A stretch of 60,516 nucleotides of DNA, from the NCBI GenBank assembly GCA_963696655.1, contig CAVOLB010000144.1, positions 1 to 60,516 of the forward strand. The letters run 5' to 3'. Source of the DNA: Hypericibacter sp963696655 (lineage in GTDB: Bacteria > Pseudomonadota > Alphaproteobacteria > Dongiales > Dongiaceae). The notes beneath the pieces were generated by a model. The model made no database searches. It had not been told where the DNA came from and was given only the letters and a program-made list of their open reading frames with translations. This document shows positions 24,861 to 32,457 of this stretch, in pieces; the stretch's first letter is position 1; each line of letters begins with the position of its first letter. The translations under genes were made by a program, and so were the position numbers.

Positions 24861-25442
24861 ATGACAAGCCAAAGCTACATCCTGTTCGACACGGCCATCG
24901 GCCGCTGCGCCATCGCCTGGGGCGCGCAGGGGGTCGTGGCCTTGCAGCTGCCCGAAGCGAACGACGGCGCCACCCGCGCGCGGCTGCGCCGCCGCCATCC
25001 GGGTCTCGAGGAAGCCGCGGCAGCCCCGCCCGAGATCCTTGAGGCGATCGCGGCGATCGTGGCGCTGCTCGAGGGCGAGGCGAACGACCTCACCGGCATC
25101 GCGCTCGACATGACGGCGGTCGCGGATTTCAACCGCCAGGTCTATGAGGTCGCGCGCCGGATCCCGCCGGGCCGGACCCGCAGCTATGGCGAGATCGCGA
25201 CCGAGCTCGGCGACCGCCTGCTGGCGCGCGAGGTCGGGCAGGCGCTCGGCCAGAATCCCTTCGCGATCATCGTGCCCTGCCATCGGGTGATGGGCGCCAA
25301 CGGCAAGGTCGGCGGCTTCTCCGCCAATGGCGGCGTCGAGACCAAGCTGCGCATGCTCACGATCGAAGGCGCGCAACTGGGCAGCGCGCCCACCCTCTTC
25401 GACAGCCTGCCGGCAATGGCGCGGCCCGCGCGGCGGCGTTAG
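24861..25442 (+). CDS. ogt: Methylated-DNA-protein-cysteine methyltransferase
   Basis: A 193-residue MGMT/Ogt-type suicide repair protein. The active-site motif IIVPCHRVMGANGKVGGFSA and the recognition helix region PPGRTRSYGEIA are complete, and the N-terminal RNase H-like domain is short. It transfers O6-methyl from guanine to Cys. It is 12 nt upstream of an AraC regulator, recalling the separate parts of Ada, although that AraC lacks the Ada zinc domain. Confidence 0.88.
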   Translation: MTSQSYILFDTAIGRCAIAWGAQGVVALQLPEANDGATRARLRRRHPGLEEAAAAPPEILEAIAAIVALLEGEANDLTGIALDMTAVADFNRQVYEVARRIPPGRTRSYGEIATELGDRLLAREVGQALGQNPFAIIVPCHRVMGANGKVGGFSANGGVETKLRMLTIEGAQLGSAPTLFDSLPAMARPARRR

Positions 25443-25454
25443 AATTCCCACGCC

Positions 25455-26306
25455 ATGCTGATCAAAACTCTGCTGCAGGGCCCGACGATCGGGGCCACCG
25501 ACTATCGCTGCACGGCGGGGCCGGGCGATCGGCCCTTCGCCGAATGCCATGGCGGCTACAGCATCGCTTATGTACGCAAAGGCAGCTTCGGCTATCGCGC
25601 CCGCGGCCGCTCCCATGAGCTGATCGCGGGCTCGATCCTGCTCGGCCGCCCCGGCGTCGAATATATCTGCAGCCACGACCATGTGCATGGCGACGAATGC
25701 CTCGGCTTCTCACTGGCGCCGGCGCTGGCGGAGGCGATGGCGCCGGCCGGTGCCGCGCTCTGGAATGTCGGCGCCCTGCCGCCGCTGCCCGAGCTGATGC
25801 TGCTGGGCGAGGTGGCGCAGGCCGCCGCCGAAGGCCGCAGCGATGTGGGCCTGGCAGAAGCCGGCATGGCGCTGGCGGGCCGCCTGGCCGCGGTCGTCTC
25901 CGGGCAAGATCCCGTTTCGACGCAGGCAAGCCCGCGCGACCGGCGCCGCGCCGTGGAGGCGGCACTCTGGATCGAGGCCCATGCGCATGAGGCCATCGAT
26001 CTCGACGATGCGGCCGCCGAGGCGGGCTTGAGCGCGTTCCATTTCCTGCGGCTGTTCCGCCGCGTGCTCGGCGTGACCCCGCATCAATATCTGGTCCGCT
26101 CGCGGCTGCGGCGCGCGGCCAGGCTGCTGACGGAGGACAGGCGCTCGATCACGGAGATCGCCTATGAGGTCGGGTTCGCCGACCTGTCGAACTTCGTGCG
26201 CAGCTTCCATCGCGCCGCCGGCGTCTCGCCGCGCCGGTTCCGCAAGGCGGCGAAGGGCGATCGCAAGTTTCTCCAAGAACGGATCACGACCGGCCTTCTA
26301 GGATGA
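25455..26306 (+). CDS. AraC-family transcriptional regulator
   Basis: A 283-residue regulator. The N-terminal part (1-120) is a cupin-like sensor (GGYSIAYVRKGSFGYRARG). The C-terminal part (about 180-275) has two HTH motifs ending in ITEIAYEVGFADLSNFVRSF and GVSPRRFRK. It lies between MGMT and a VOC protein, all on the plus strand with short gaps, and may control the VOC gene. Confidence 0.88.
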   Translation: MLIKTLLQGPTIGATDYRCTAGPGDRPFAECHGGYSIAYVRKGSFGYRARGRSHELIAGSILLGRPGVEYICSHDHVHGDECLGFSLAPALAEAMAPAGAALWNVGALPPLPELMLLGEVAQAAAEGRSDVGLAEAGMALAGRLAAVVSGQDPVSTQASPRDRRRAVEAALWIEAHAHEAIDLDDAAAEAGLSAFHFLRLFRRVLGVTPHQYLVRSRLRRAARLLTEDRRSITEIAYEVGFADLSNFVRSFHRAAGVSPRRFRKAAKGDRKFLQERITTGLLG

Positions 26307-26328
26307 TCCTCCAGCGAGGGAGGACATC

Positions 26329-26691
26329 ATGTATGACCATGTCGGATTGAAGGTGAAGGACGTCGGGGCGAGCGTGCGCTTCTACAAGGCGGCATTGACG
26401 CCGCTGGGTTACGGGCTCGTCTCGCAAGATGAGTCGGGCGCCGGCTTCGGACCGCCCAAGGCGCCGGCCTTGTGGCTGCAGCGGGCCGACGGCGGAAAGA
26501 GCGGCGGCACGCATGTCGCCTTCAGCGCGGCCGATCACGCCGCGGTCGATCGCTTCTACAAGGAAGGGATGAAGGCGGGCGGCCGCGACAATGGCAAGCC
26601 GGGCCCGCGCCCCGACTACAGCCCGACCTATTACGCGGCCTTCCTGATTGACCCCGACGGCAACAATATCGAGGCGGTCTGCCTCAAATAG
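26329..26691 (+). CDS. VOC-family protein
   Basis: A 120-residue vicinal-oxygen-chelate protein: MYDHVGLKVKDVGASVRFYK at the start and YYAAFLIDPDGNNIEAVCLK at the end, with metal-ligand candidates His4 and Glu near the C-terminus. Typically dimeric; could be a glyoxalase- or fosfomycin-resistance-like enzyme. Preceded by GGGAGGA and 22 nt after the AraC gene. Confidence 0.85.
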   Translation: MYDHVGLKVKDVGASVRFYKAALTPLGYGLVSQDESGAGFGPPKAPALWLQRADGGKSGGTHVAFSAADHAAVDRFYKEGMKAGGRDNGKPGPRPDYSPTYYAAFLIDPDGNNIEAVCLK

Positions 26692-26696
26692 CGCGG

Positions 26697-27167
26697 CTAC
26701 GAGCCGGGGTTCGTCCGCCTTTCGCGCTTGAGGGACTGGATCGTCTGCTCCAGCGCTTCGAGGAAACGCGAGCGATCTTTTTTGGCGAAGCTGGGCCCGC
26801 CGCCGCGGATCTCGCCGCTGTCGCGCAAGAATTCATTGAGGTCGCGCATGGCCAGCGCCATGCCGATGCCGCTCTCGGTGAAGGGCTTGCCGGTGGGCCC
26901 CAGCACCCGCGCGCCGCGCTCGAGGCAGCGGGCCGCGAGCCTGATGTCGGCGGTGATCGCGATGTCACCGGTGCCGATATGCTCGACGATCCAGTTGTCG
27001 GCGGCGTCGAAGCCTTCGGTCACCACCACGCGATTGATGTTTTGGGCGCCGCCGAGGCGCATCCATGTGTTGCCCACCATATGGACCGGAAGCCCATGGC
27101 GCTCGGCGACGAGGATCACCTCCTCCTTCACCGGACAGGCGTCGGCATCGACGAAGATCTCGATCAT
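26697..27167 (-). CDS. YaiI/YqxD (DUF188) family protein
   Basis: A 156-residue protein with the PIN-like start IFVDADACPVKEEVILVAER and GDIAITADIRLAARCLERGA, diagnostic of the YaiI family. Its acidic residues could bind metal. Function unknown; widely conserved. It is followed 5 nt upstream by a hydratase gene on the same strand. Confidence 0.9.
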   Translation of the reverse strand: MIEIFVDADACPVKEEVILVAERHGLPVHMVGNTWMRLGGAQNINRVVVTEGFDAADNWIVEHIGTGDIAITADIRLAARCLERGARVLGPTGKPFTESGIGMALAMRDLNEFLRDSGEIRGGGPSFAKKDRSRFLEALEQTIQSLKRERRTNPGS

Positions 27168-27172
27168 CGGCG

Positions 27173-27961
27173 TCAGGTGAACCGGATCGAAAGGCCGCCC
27201 AGGCTGCCGAGATCGGCCAGGATATGATCGCCGGGCTCGAGCTCCATCGGCTTGACGCAGGTGCCGGTGATGACGATCTGGCCGCGCGCCAGCGTCAGGC
27301 CGAGGCCGCGCAGCTCGTTCGCGAGCCAGGCGAGCGCGATGCGCGGGTCGCCCAGCACATTCGCGCCGCTGCCCTCGCGCTCGAACTTGCCCTCGTTCCG
27401 GCCCCGGCCCTTATGGGCGGCGAGGTCGAGCCGGCGCCAGTCGGCCTTCGCGGCCGCGCCCACCACGACGAGGTGAGCGCAGGCATTGTCGGCGATGAGA
27501 TGGGGCGCGCCGACCGTGACGAAATCGTCATAGCGCGAATCCGGAATCTCGATCGCAGGATGCAGCGTATCGACTGCGGCCAGCACCTCGTCGGTGGAAT
27601 AGGGCACCGGGCGCGGCGCCAGGTCCCGGCCCATGCGGAAGGCGAACTCGACCTCGGCCACGCGCATGTGATTGGCGCCGAGCGGCGTGGAGCCGCCGTC
27701 CGGCAGCACGCGCTCGGCCAGGAGCCGGCCCGCCATCGGACCGTCGACACCGATATGGGCCTGGCCCGCCTGGCTGGTCGCCGCGATCTTCCAGCCGAAG
27801 ACCGGCTTGGCGCTGTGGCGCTCGATCCGGGCCTGGATCGCATAACCCTCGGCGCGGGTCCGAGGCCGGATCGCCTCCGGCAGCCGGGCCATGCGGCGGC
27901 CCTGCTGCCAATGCTCGACCAGGAGAGTCGAGGCCTGGTCGATCTGTTTGTCGGTGAGCAT
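27173..27961 (-). CDS. 2-keto-4-pentenoate hydratase family protein
   Basis: A 262-residue FAH-superfamily hydratase/decarboxylase (MhpD/DmpE-like). Visible blocks are GWKIAATSQAGQAHIGVDGP, VAEVEFAFRMGRDL (metal-binding acidic residues) and GQIVITGTCVKPMELEPGD. It would hydrate a 2-oxopent-4-enoate-type compound, but no meta-cleavage genes are nearby. The start is at 27961, preceded by aagga. Upstream sequence in frame is not conserved. Confidence 0.85.
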   Translation of the reverse strand: MLTDKQIDQASTLLVEHWQQGRRMARLPEAIRPRTRAEGYAIQARIERHSAKPVFGWKIAATSQAGQAHIGVDGPMAGRLLAERVLPDGGSTPLGANHMRVAEVEFAFRMGRDLAPRPVPYSTDEVLAAVDTLHPAIEIPDSRYDDFVTVGAPHLIADNACAHLVVVGAAAKADWRRLDLAAHKGRGRNEGKFEREGSGANVLGDPRIALAWLANELRGLGLTLARGQIVITGTCVKPMELEPGDHILADLGSLGGLSIRFT

Positions 27962-28171
27962 CGGCGGTGATCCTTCGGGGGAGCGGCAGCGCCCTCTCCA
28001 GTAGCAAATTCCAGACGCCCTCGACAGAGCGCCGGATCGTCGTTGACTCGATGATAAGCGGCGCTCCGATGGCAATCGAGTCTGCGCCTGGGTAGAGAAT
28101 GGTGGCTTCTCAGGGGATCCCGCTCCGTTCCGCCGCGTTTATCAGCGGCGAGGGGGATCCGCCTTCCACGA

Positions 28172-29896
28172 GTGGACGATCGCATGTCGGGTAGCCTCAC
28201 GATTTTGCATCTGGCCGGGAATGTGGCCCTGCTGCTCTGGGGCCTGCATATGGTGCATTCCGGCATTCTGCGGGCGCTGGGCTCCGATCTGCGCCGCTGG
28301 CTGAATGCCGGGCTCGCCAACCGCGGGAAGGCGCTCCTGGCCGGCATCGGCGTGACCGCCCTGCTGCAGAGCAGCACCGCCACCGGCCTGATGACGGCGT
28401 CCTTTCTCGCCAGCGGCGTGGTCGATCTGGTGCCGGCGCTGGCGGTCATGCTGGGCGCCAATATCGGCACCACGCTGATCGTCCAGCTGCTGACCTTCGA
28501 CGTCTCGGCCGTCGCCCCGATCCTGATCCTGGCGGGCGTGATCGCCTTCAAGCAGAGCGGCAAGACGCGGGTGCGCGATCTGGGCCGCGTCGGAATCGGC
28601 CTCGGCCTCGTGCTGCTGGCGCTGCATCTCATCCTCGCCACCGTCGAGCCGGTCGAGCAGGCGGGGCTGGTGCGCGACCTCTTCGCCGTGCTCACCGGCC
28701 ATCCGCTGCTGTCGATCCTGCTGGTGGCGCTCATGACCTGGGCCGCCTATTCGAGCGTGGCGGTGGTGCTGCTCGCCATGTCCCTGGCAGCGGCGCAGAT
28801 CGTGACGCCGGACGTGGCGCTGGCCCTGGTGCTGGGCGCCAATCTCGGCAATGTCATTCCGCAATTCCTGGGCGCCGGCAAAAGCAACCCGGCACGCCGC
28901 CTGGCCCTGGGCAACCTGATCGTGCGCGGCGCCGGCTGCCTGATCGTCCTGCCCTTCCTGCCCCGGATCGGGACCCTCCTCGCCCTGGTCGAGCCCGAAC
29001 CCGCGCGCCTCGCGGCCAATTTCCACCTGCTGTTCAATCTGGCGCTGGCGATCCTGTTCGTCGGCCTGCTGGGCCCGCTGGCGCGGCTCTGCCGCCGCCT
29101 GCTGCCGGCGGCCCCGGTCAGCGACCCTGGCGCCCCGCGCTATATCGACGAGGCGGCGCTGGCCACGCCGGCCATCGCGCTGGCCGAGGCCTCGCGCGAG
29201 ACCCTGCGCATGGCCGATATCCTGGAGGCCATGCTGCGCGCGCTCGCCGAGGCGCTGCGCCGCGACGATCGCAAGCGGGCCGCCGAGATCGGCGAGCTCG
29301 ACGACCAGCTCGACCGGCTGCACAAGGCGATCAAGCTCTATCTGACGCGGATCGGCCGCGAGGAGGGACTGGACGAAGCCGACGCCCGCCGCTGCTCGGA
29401 CATCCTGACCTTCGCCATCAATCTCGAGCATGCCGGCGATATCCTCGACAAGAGCCTGCGCGAGATCGCGGCCAAGAAGATCAAATACCGTCTGAGCTTC
29501 TCGGCCGAGGGCGCGCTCGAGATCGAGTCCATGGAGGACCGGCTGATGGCGGTGCTGGGGCTGGCGATCAGCGTCTTCATGACGAGCGACCCCCGCGAGG
29601 CGCGCCGGCTCCTGAACGAGAAGGTCGCGATCCGCGAGCTGGAACAGGCGGCCACGGACAGTCATCTGCAGCGCCTGCGCGCCGGCCGGCCCGAGAGCCT
29701 CGAGACCAGCGCGCTCCATCTCGACATCCTGCGCGATCTCAAGCGCCTTGCGGCGCATCTGGCATCGGTCGCCTATCCGATCCTCGATCAGGGCGGCGCT
29801 CTGCGGCCGAGCCGCATGAGGGACGAGGGCGAAGCGACGAGGAGCCTGCCGGCGGAACCTCCGCTGCGGGCGCCTCCGGCATCCTCGTCGACCTAG
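28172..29896 (+). CDS. Na/Pi cotransporter family protein (NptA/YjbB-like) with PhoU-like domain
   Basis: A 574-residue protein. The N-terminal half has two inverted membrane repeats. The first carries TALLQSSTATGLMTASFLA, the QSS motif of NptA transporters. The second reads TWAAYSSVAVVLLAM, where the Gln is replaced by Tyr. Residues about 340-550 are a helical PhoU-like cytoplasmic domain. It may export phosphate or couple it to Na+. Start is GTG 28172 or ATG 28184. It ends 7 nt from the convergent methyltransferase. Confidence 0.85.
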   Translation: MDDRMSGSLTILHLAGNVALLLWGLHMVHSGILRALGSDLRRWLNAGLANRGKALLAGIGVTALLQSSTATGLMTASFLASGVVDLVPALAVMLGANIGTTLIVQLLTFDVSAVAPILILAGVIAFKQSGKTRVRDLGRVGIGLGLVLLALHLILATVEPVEQAGLVRDLFAVLTGHPLLSILLVALMTWAAYSSVAVVLLAMSLAAAQIVTPDVALALVLGANLGNVIPQFLGAGKSNPARRLALGNLIVRGAGCLIVLPFLPRIGTLLALVEPEPARLAANFHLLFNLALAILFVGLLGPLARLCRRLLPAAPVSDPGAPRYIDEAALATPAIALAEASRETLRMADILEAMLRALAEALRRDDRKRAAEIGELDDQLDRLHKAIKLYLTRIGREEGLDEADARRCSDILTFAINLEHAGDILDKSLREIAAKKIKYRLSFSAEGALEIESMEDRLMAVLGLAISVFMTSDPREARRLLNEKVAIRELEQAATDSHLQRLRAGRPESLETSALHLDILRDLKRLAAHLASVAYPILDQGGALRPSRMRDEGEATRSLPAEPPLRAPPASSST

Positions 29897-29903
29897 GCCG
29901 GTC

Positions 29904-30752
29904 TCACCGCGATCCAGACAGCGAGTTGGAGGACAACCAGTCCGAACCCTGCTCGAACAGGCGCTCGGCGAAGGCGGGCAGGCTGCGCAGGCCGATATGG
30001 ATGCCTTGCCGGAAGCCGGCGAGGCGGAAGCCGGCCGAACCGAGCGCCAGAGCGAGGCTGGCGGCATTGAAAATCGAGTACTGCCCGCGGCGCGGCGACA
30101 CATAGCGCAAGGGCCGGCGCCGGATGCCGACGGCGGCGGGATCGACCCCGTCGCTGAGCGCGGTTGCGACCAGCAGCAACCCGTCCGGCGCGATAACCCG
30201 ATCGATCCGCTTCATGAAGGCCAGGGGCTCGGTCAATTGCTCGAAGATGTTGAAGGCCAGGACGACGTCATAGGGTCCGGCCGCCATCGACGCTGCCGCC
30301 CCGAGGCGGCCGGGGGCCGGCTCCGATGGGTCGGCCGGAATGCCCGCTTGGCGCAGCGAGGCGGCCAGCTTGTCTTTGCCGAGATCGAGCAGGCGCAGGG
30401 AGCTCAGCCCTTCGCCGAACCATTCTTTGAGGAGAGGAACGAAATCGCGCCGATGCCGCTCGGCCGGATCGAGAGTGGAGTCGGCTTCGTCGACGGCCGT
30501 GGCGGGCCCCGCCATATCGGCCGTGCCCCAATCGTCGAAGGCCCGGGTGAAGAGGAATCCGCAGCCGGGGCAGCGATAGTAATAGATCGGGATGCCGGAC
30601 AGGGCCATGCGGCGGCCGTCGGGCTCGTAGCAATCCTCGTGATGATCCACCACGTCGAACAACGGACTCTCGGTGCTGCATATCTTGCAGGGCGTCGTGA
30701 GGTCCACAATGGGGGTCAGTGGCCGTGCCTGGCCGGTCATAAAAGAATGCAT
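29904..30752 (-). CDS. SAM-dependent methyltransferase with zinc-ribbon head
   Basis: About 282 residues. An N-terminal zinc-binding module has CKICSTES and YRCPGCGFLF, as in the Methyltransf_13 head of C-methyltransferases. A degenerate Rossmann methyltransferase domain follows (LRLLDLGKDKLAAS, YDVVLAFNIFEQL, RVIAPDGLLLVATAL). The SAM-binding loop is DLGKD rather than DxGxG, so activity is uncertain. Acts perhaps on a nucleotide sugar. The start at 30752 has ggag upstream; longer starts at 30839 and 30797 are possible. Confidence 0.75.
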   Translation of the reverse strand: MHSFMTGQARPLTPIVDLTTPCKICSTESPLFDVVDHHEDCYEPDGRRMALSGIPIYYYRCPGCGFLFTRAFDDWGTADMAGPATAVDEADSTLDPAERHRRDFVPLLKEWFGEGLSSLRLLDLGKDKLAASLRQAGIPADPSEPAPGRLGAAASMAAGPYDVVLAFNIFEQLTEPLAFMKRIDRVIAPDGLLLVATALSDGVDPAAVGIRRRPLRYVSPRRGQYSIFNAASLALALGSAGFRLAGFRQGIHIGLRSLPAFAERLFEQGSDWLSSNSLSGSR

Positions 30753-31163
30753 GACGCGTGAACTCCGCAGATCGGAAAATGCAAAAGGACGGGGCATGAC
30801 GTCCCGCTTGGCCCGGGCCAGAAGCGGCGTCGGTCGCACGTCCTTCTCGACAGCTCACCTATTCAGATCTGGCTGACGCGGACCTGTCGGGAGGGCGCCG
30901 CGATCGTCCGCAAAGCCCACCCGCACATGTCTTCTTCTCCATATCGCCTCGATGCTCTTGAGCCCCCGGCACGCGTCTGCCGGGGCCGGAATGAGACCCC
31001 TCTCGCGGCCAGGTAAACGGCCGCCCGAGAATTCCCAATATGGAGGATGGTTCTGGAGCCCGTCTTTCGGCCGCTTGATGCTGCCCGCCCGCCGTGGGAT
31101 CATTTTCGGGTTTTGCCACGCGCCCTCCAACCCGCTGCTTTTGCCCGAGGATTGTCGAACGCC
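30753..31163. other. Divergent intergenic region
   Basis: About 410 nt between the divergent methyltransferase and dioxygenase genes. It holds one perfect 8-bp hairpin (CCCCGGCA/TGCCGGGG, 30964-30985) without a T-run. No clear promoter or ORF with a proper ribosome site is visible; an in-frame ATG at 31047 directly abuts ggagg and is unlikely. Confidence 0.5.
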
Positions 31164-32219
31164 ATGGCCTCCATCGCCCCCATTGCCGGTCCCTGCGTAT
31201 GGCGCGGGACGGAGATCGCCGCCTCGAACCGCTGGATCCGCCCGATGGATCGGGCCGTCAGCCGCGCTCTGATCGCCACCGCCGATCGCGCCCGGGAGGC
31301 GGGAATCGAATGGTCGGCGCTCACGCGCGACCAATTCCAGGTGCCGGGGTTGGACGAGCTCTGCGCCGAGGCGCGCGAGGAGCTGGAGAACGGATCCGGC
31401 ATGGCCAAGCTGACCGGCCTCGATTTCGCCGGCCTCGATCCGCGCTCGCAGCGCCATCTCTGGTTCGGGCTGGGCCATCATCTCGGCACCATCGTCTCGC
31501 AGAGCAACAGCGGCCTGCTGATGAAGGCGATCCAGGACGAGGGCTATGACGTGGCGGCCAGCCACGGCGTCACGGTCGACGAGAACGGCAAGCCCTTCCT
31601 CTCCTCCTATGCGCGCACGCTCACCAACGGCCCCTTGCGCTTCCATACCGATCGCTGCGACGTGGTCGGCCTGTTCTGCGTCGGCCAGGCCGCCAAGGGC
31701 GGCGTCAGCAAGCTCTGCAGCACCGGCGCAGTCCATAACGAGATCCTCAAGCGCCGCCCCGATCTGCTGGAGATTCTCTATCAGCCGGTGCCGCGCACGC
31801 GTTTCGGCGAGGAGAAGGGCGGTGAGACCTCGATCTATCTGCTGCCGATCTTCGGCCAGCGCGACGGCAGGCTCACCAGCCATTACTCGCGCACCTATAT
31901 CGAGAATGCGCAGCAGCTGCCGCAGGCGCCGCGCTTGACGCCGCAACAGGTGGAGGCTCTTGCTTTGCTCGACTCCGTCGCCGCCGAGCTCGCCTTCGAG
32001 ATGGTGCTGGCGCCGGGCGAGATTCAGCTCCTCAACAATCACGTGATCTATCACGCCCGCACCGCCTTCGAGAACGATCCCGCCAGCGGACGGGTGCGCT
32101 CGATGCTACGGCTCTGGCTCGCGATGCCCAACAGCCGCGCGCTGCCCGAGGATCATGCCGTGCTGTGGGGCCGCGTCGATCGCGGCGCCGTCAGGGGCGG
32201 GATCGCCGTCGCCGCGTAA
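31164..32219 (+). CDS. TauD/TfdA-family dioxygenase
   Basis: A 351-residue Fe(II)/2-oxoglutarate-type oxygenase. The metal-binding HxD is in PLRFHTDRCD, the distal His in NNHVIYHART, and the 2-oxoglutarate-binding Arg in GRVRSMLRLWL. The second half matches the TauD domain; the first 100 residues resemble those of gamma-butyrobetaine-like or carbon-phosphorus-lyase-like subfamilies. Substrate unknown. Monocistronic. The ATG at 31164 was chosen because the sequence before it lacks conservation. Confidence 0.82.
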   Translation: MASIAPIAGPCVWRGTEIAASNRWIRPMDRAVSRALIATADRAREAGIEWSALTRDQFQVPGLDELCAEAREELENGSGMAKLTGLDFAGLDPRSQRHLWFGLGHHLGTIVSQSNSGLLMKAIQDEGYDVAASHGVTVDENGKPFLSSYARTLTNGPLRFHTDRCDVVGLFCVGQAAKGGVSKLCSTGAVHNEILKRRPDLLEILYQPVPRTRFGEEKGGETSIYLLPIFGQRDGRLTSHYSRTYIENAQQLPQAPRLTPQQVEALALLDSVAAELAFEMVLAPGEIQLLNNHVIYHARTAFENDPASGRVRSMLRLWLAMPNSRALPEDHAVLWGRVDRGAVRGGIAVAA

Positions 32220-32362
32220 ACGTTTGCGCCTCCGGCAGCGCGACGCCGGGCGAAGCCGTTCGCCGACTCGCGATGCTCCGGCATCGGCACGGGAACTGAA
32301 GACCTCTCTTCATTGATGTTAAGGCTGGGTCAGCATTGCTACCCTTGCGAGTGGAACCGCGC

Positions 32363-32391
32363 TTGCTGGCGGTTGCAACCTTCTGGATAAT
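32363..32391 (+). promoter_or_regulatory. Sigma-70 promoter of hybrid kinase
   Basis: TTGCTG (32363-32368), a 17-nt spacer and GATAAT (32386-32391). It predicts a leader of about 60 nt before the ATG at 32458. Confidence 0.6.
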
Positions 32392-32457
32392 GAATTGGGG
32401 GTCAGATTCGGGCCGTCTGCCGGCGATGATCCCGAATGGCGTTACCGAGGACTCAGA

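Noticed and set aside
24861..26306. Split Ada response system (MGMT plus AraC)
   Set aside because: The AraC protein has a cupin-like sensor and lacks the Ada zinc-cysteine domain, so adjacency alone is not evidence.
28142..30103. 653-residue open frame opposite the Na/Pi transporter
   Set aside because: Gln/Arg/His-rich shadow without ribosome site.
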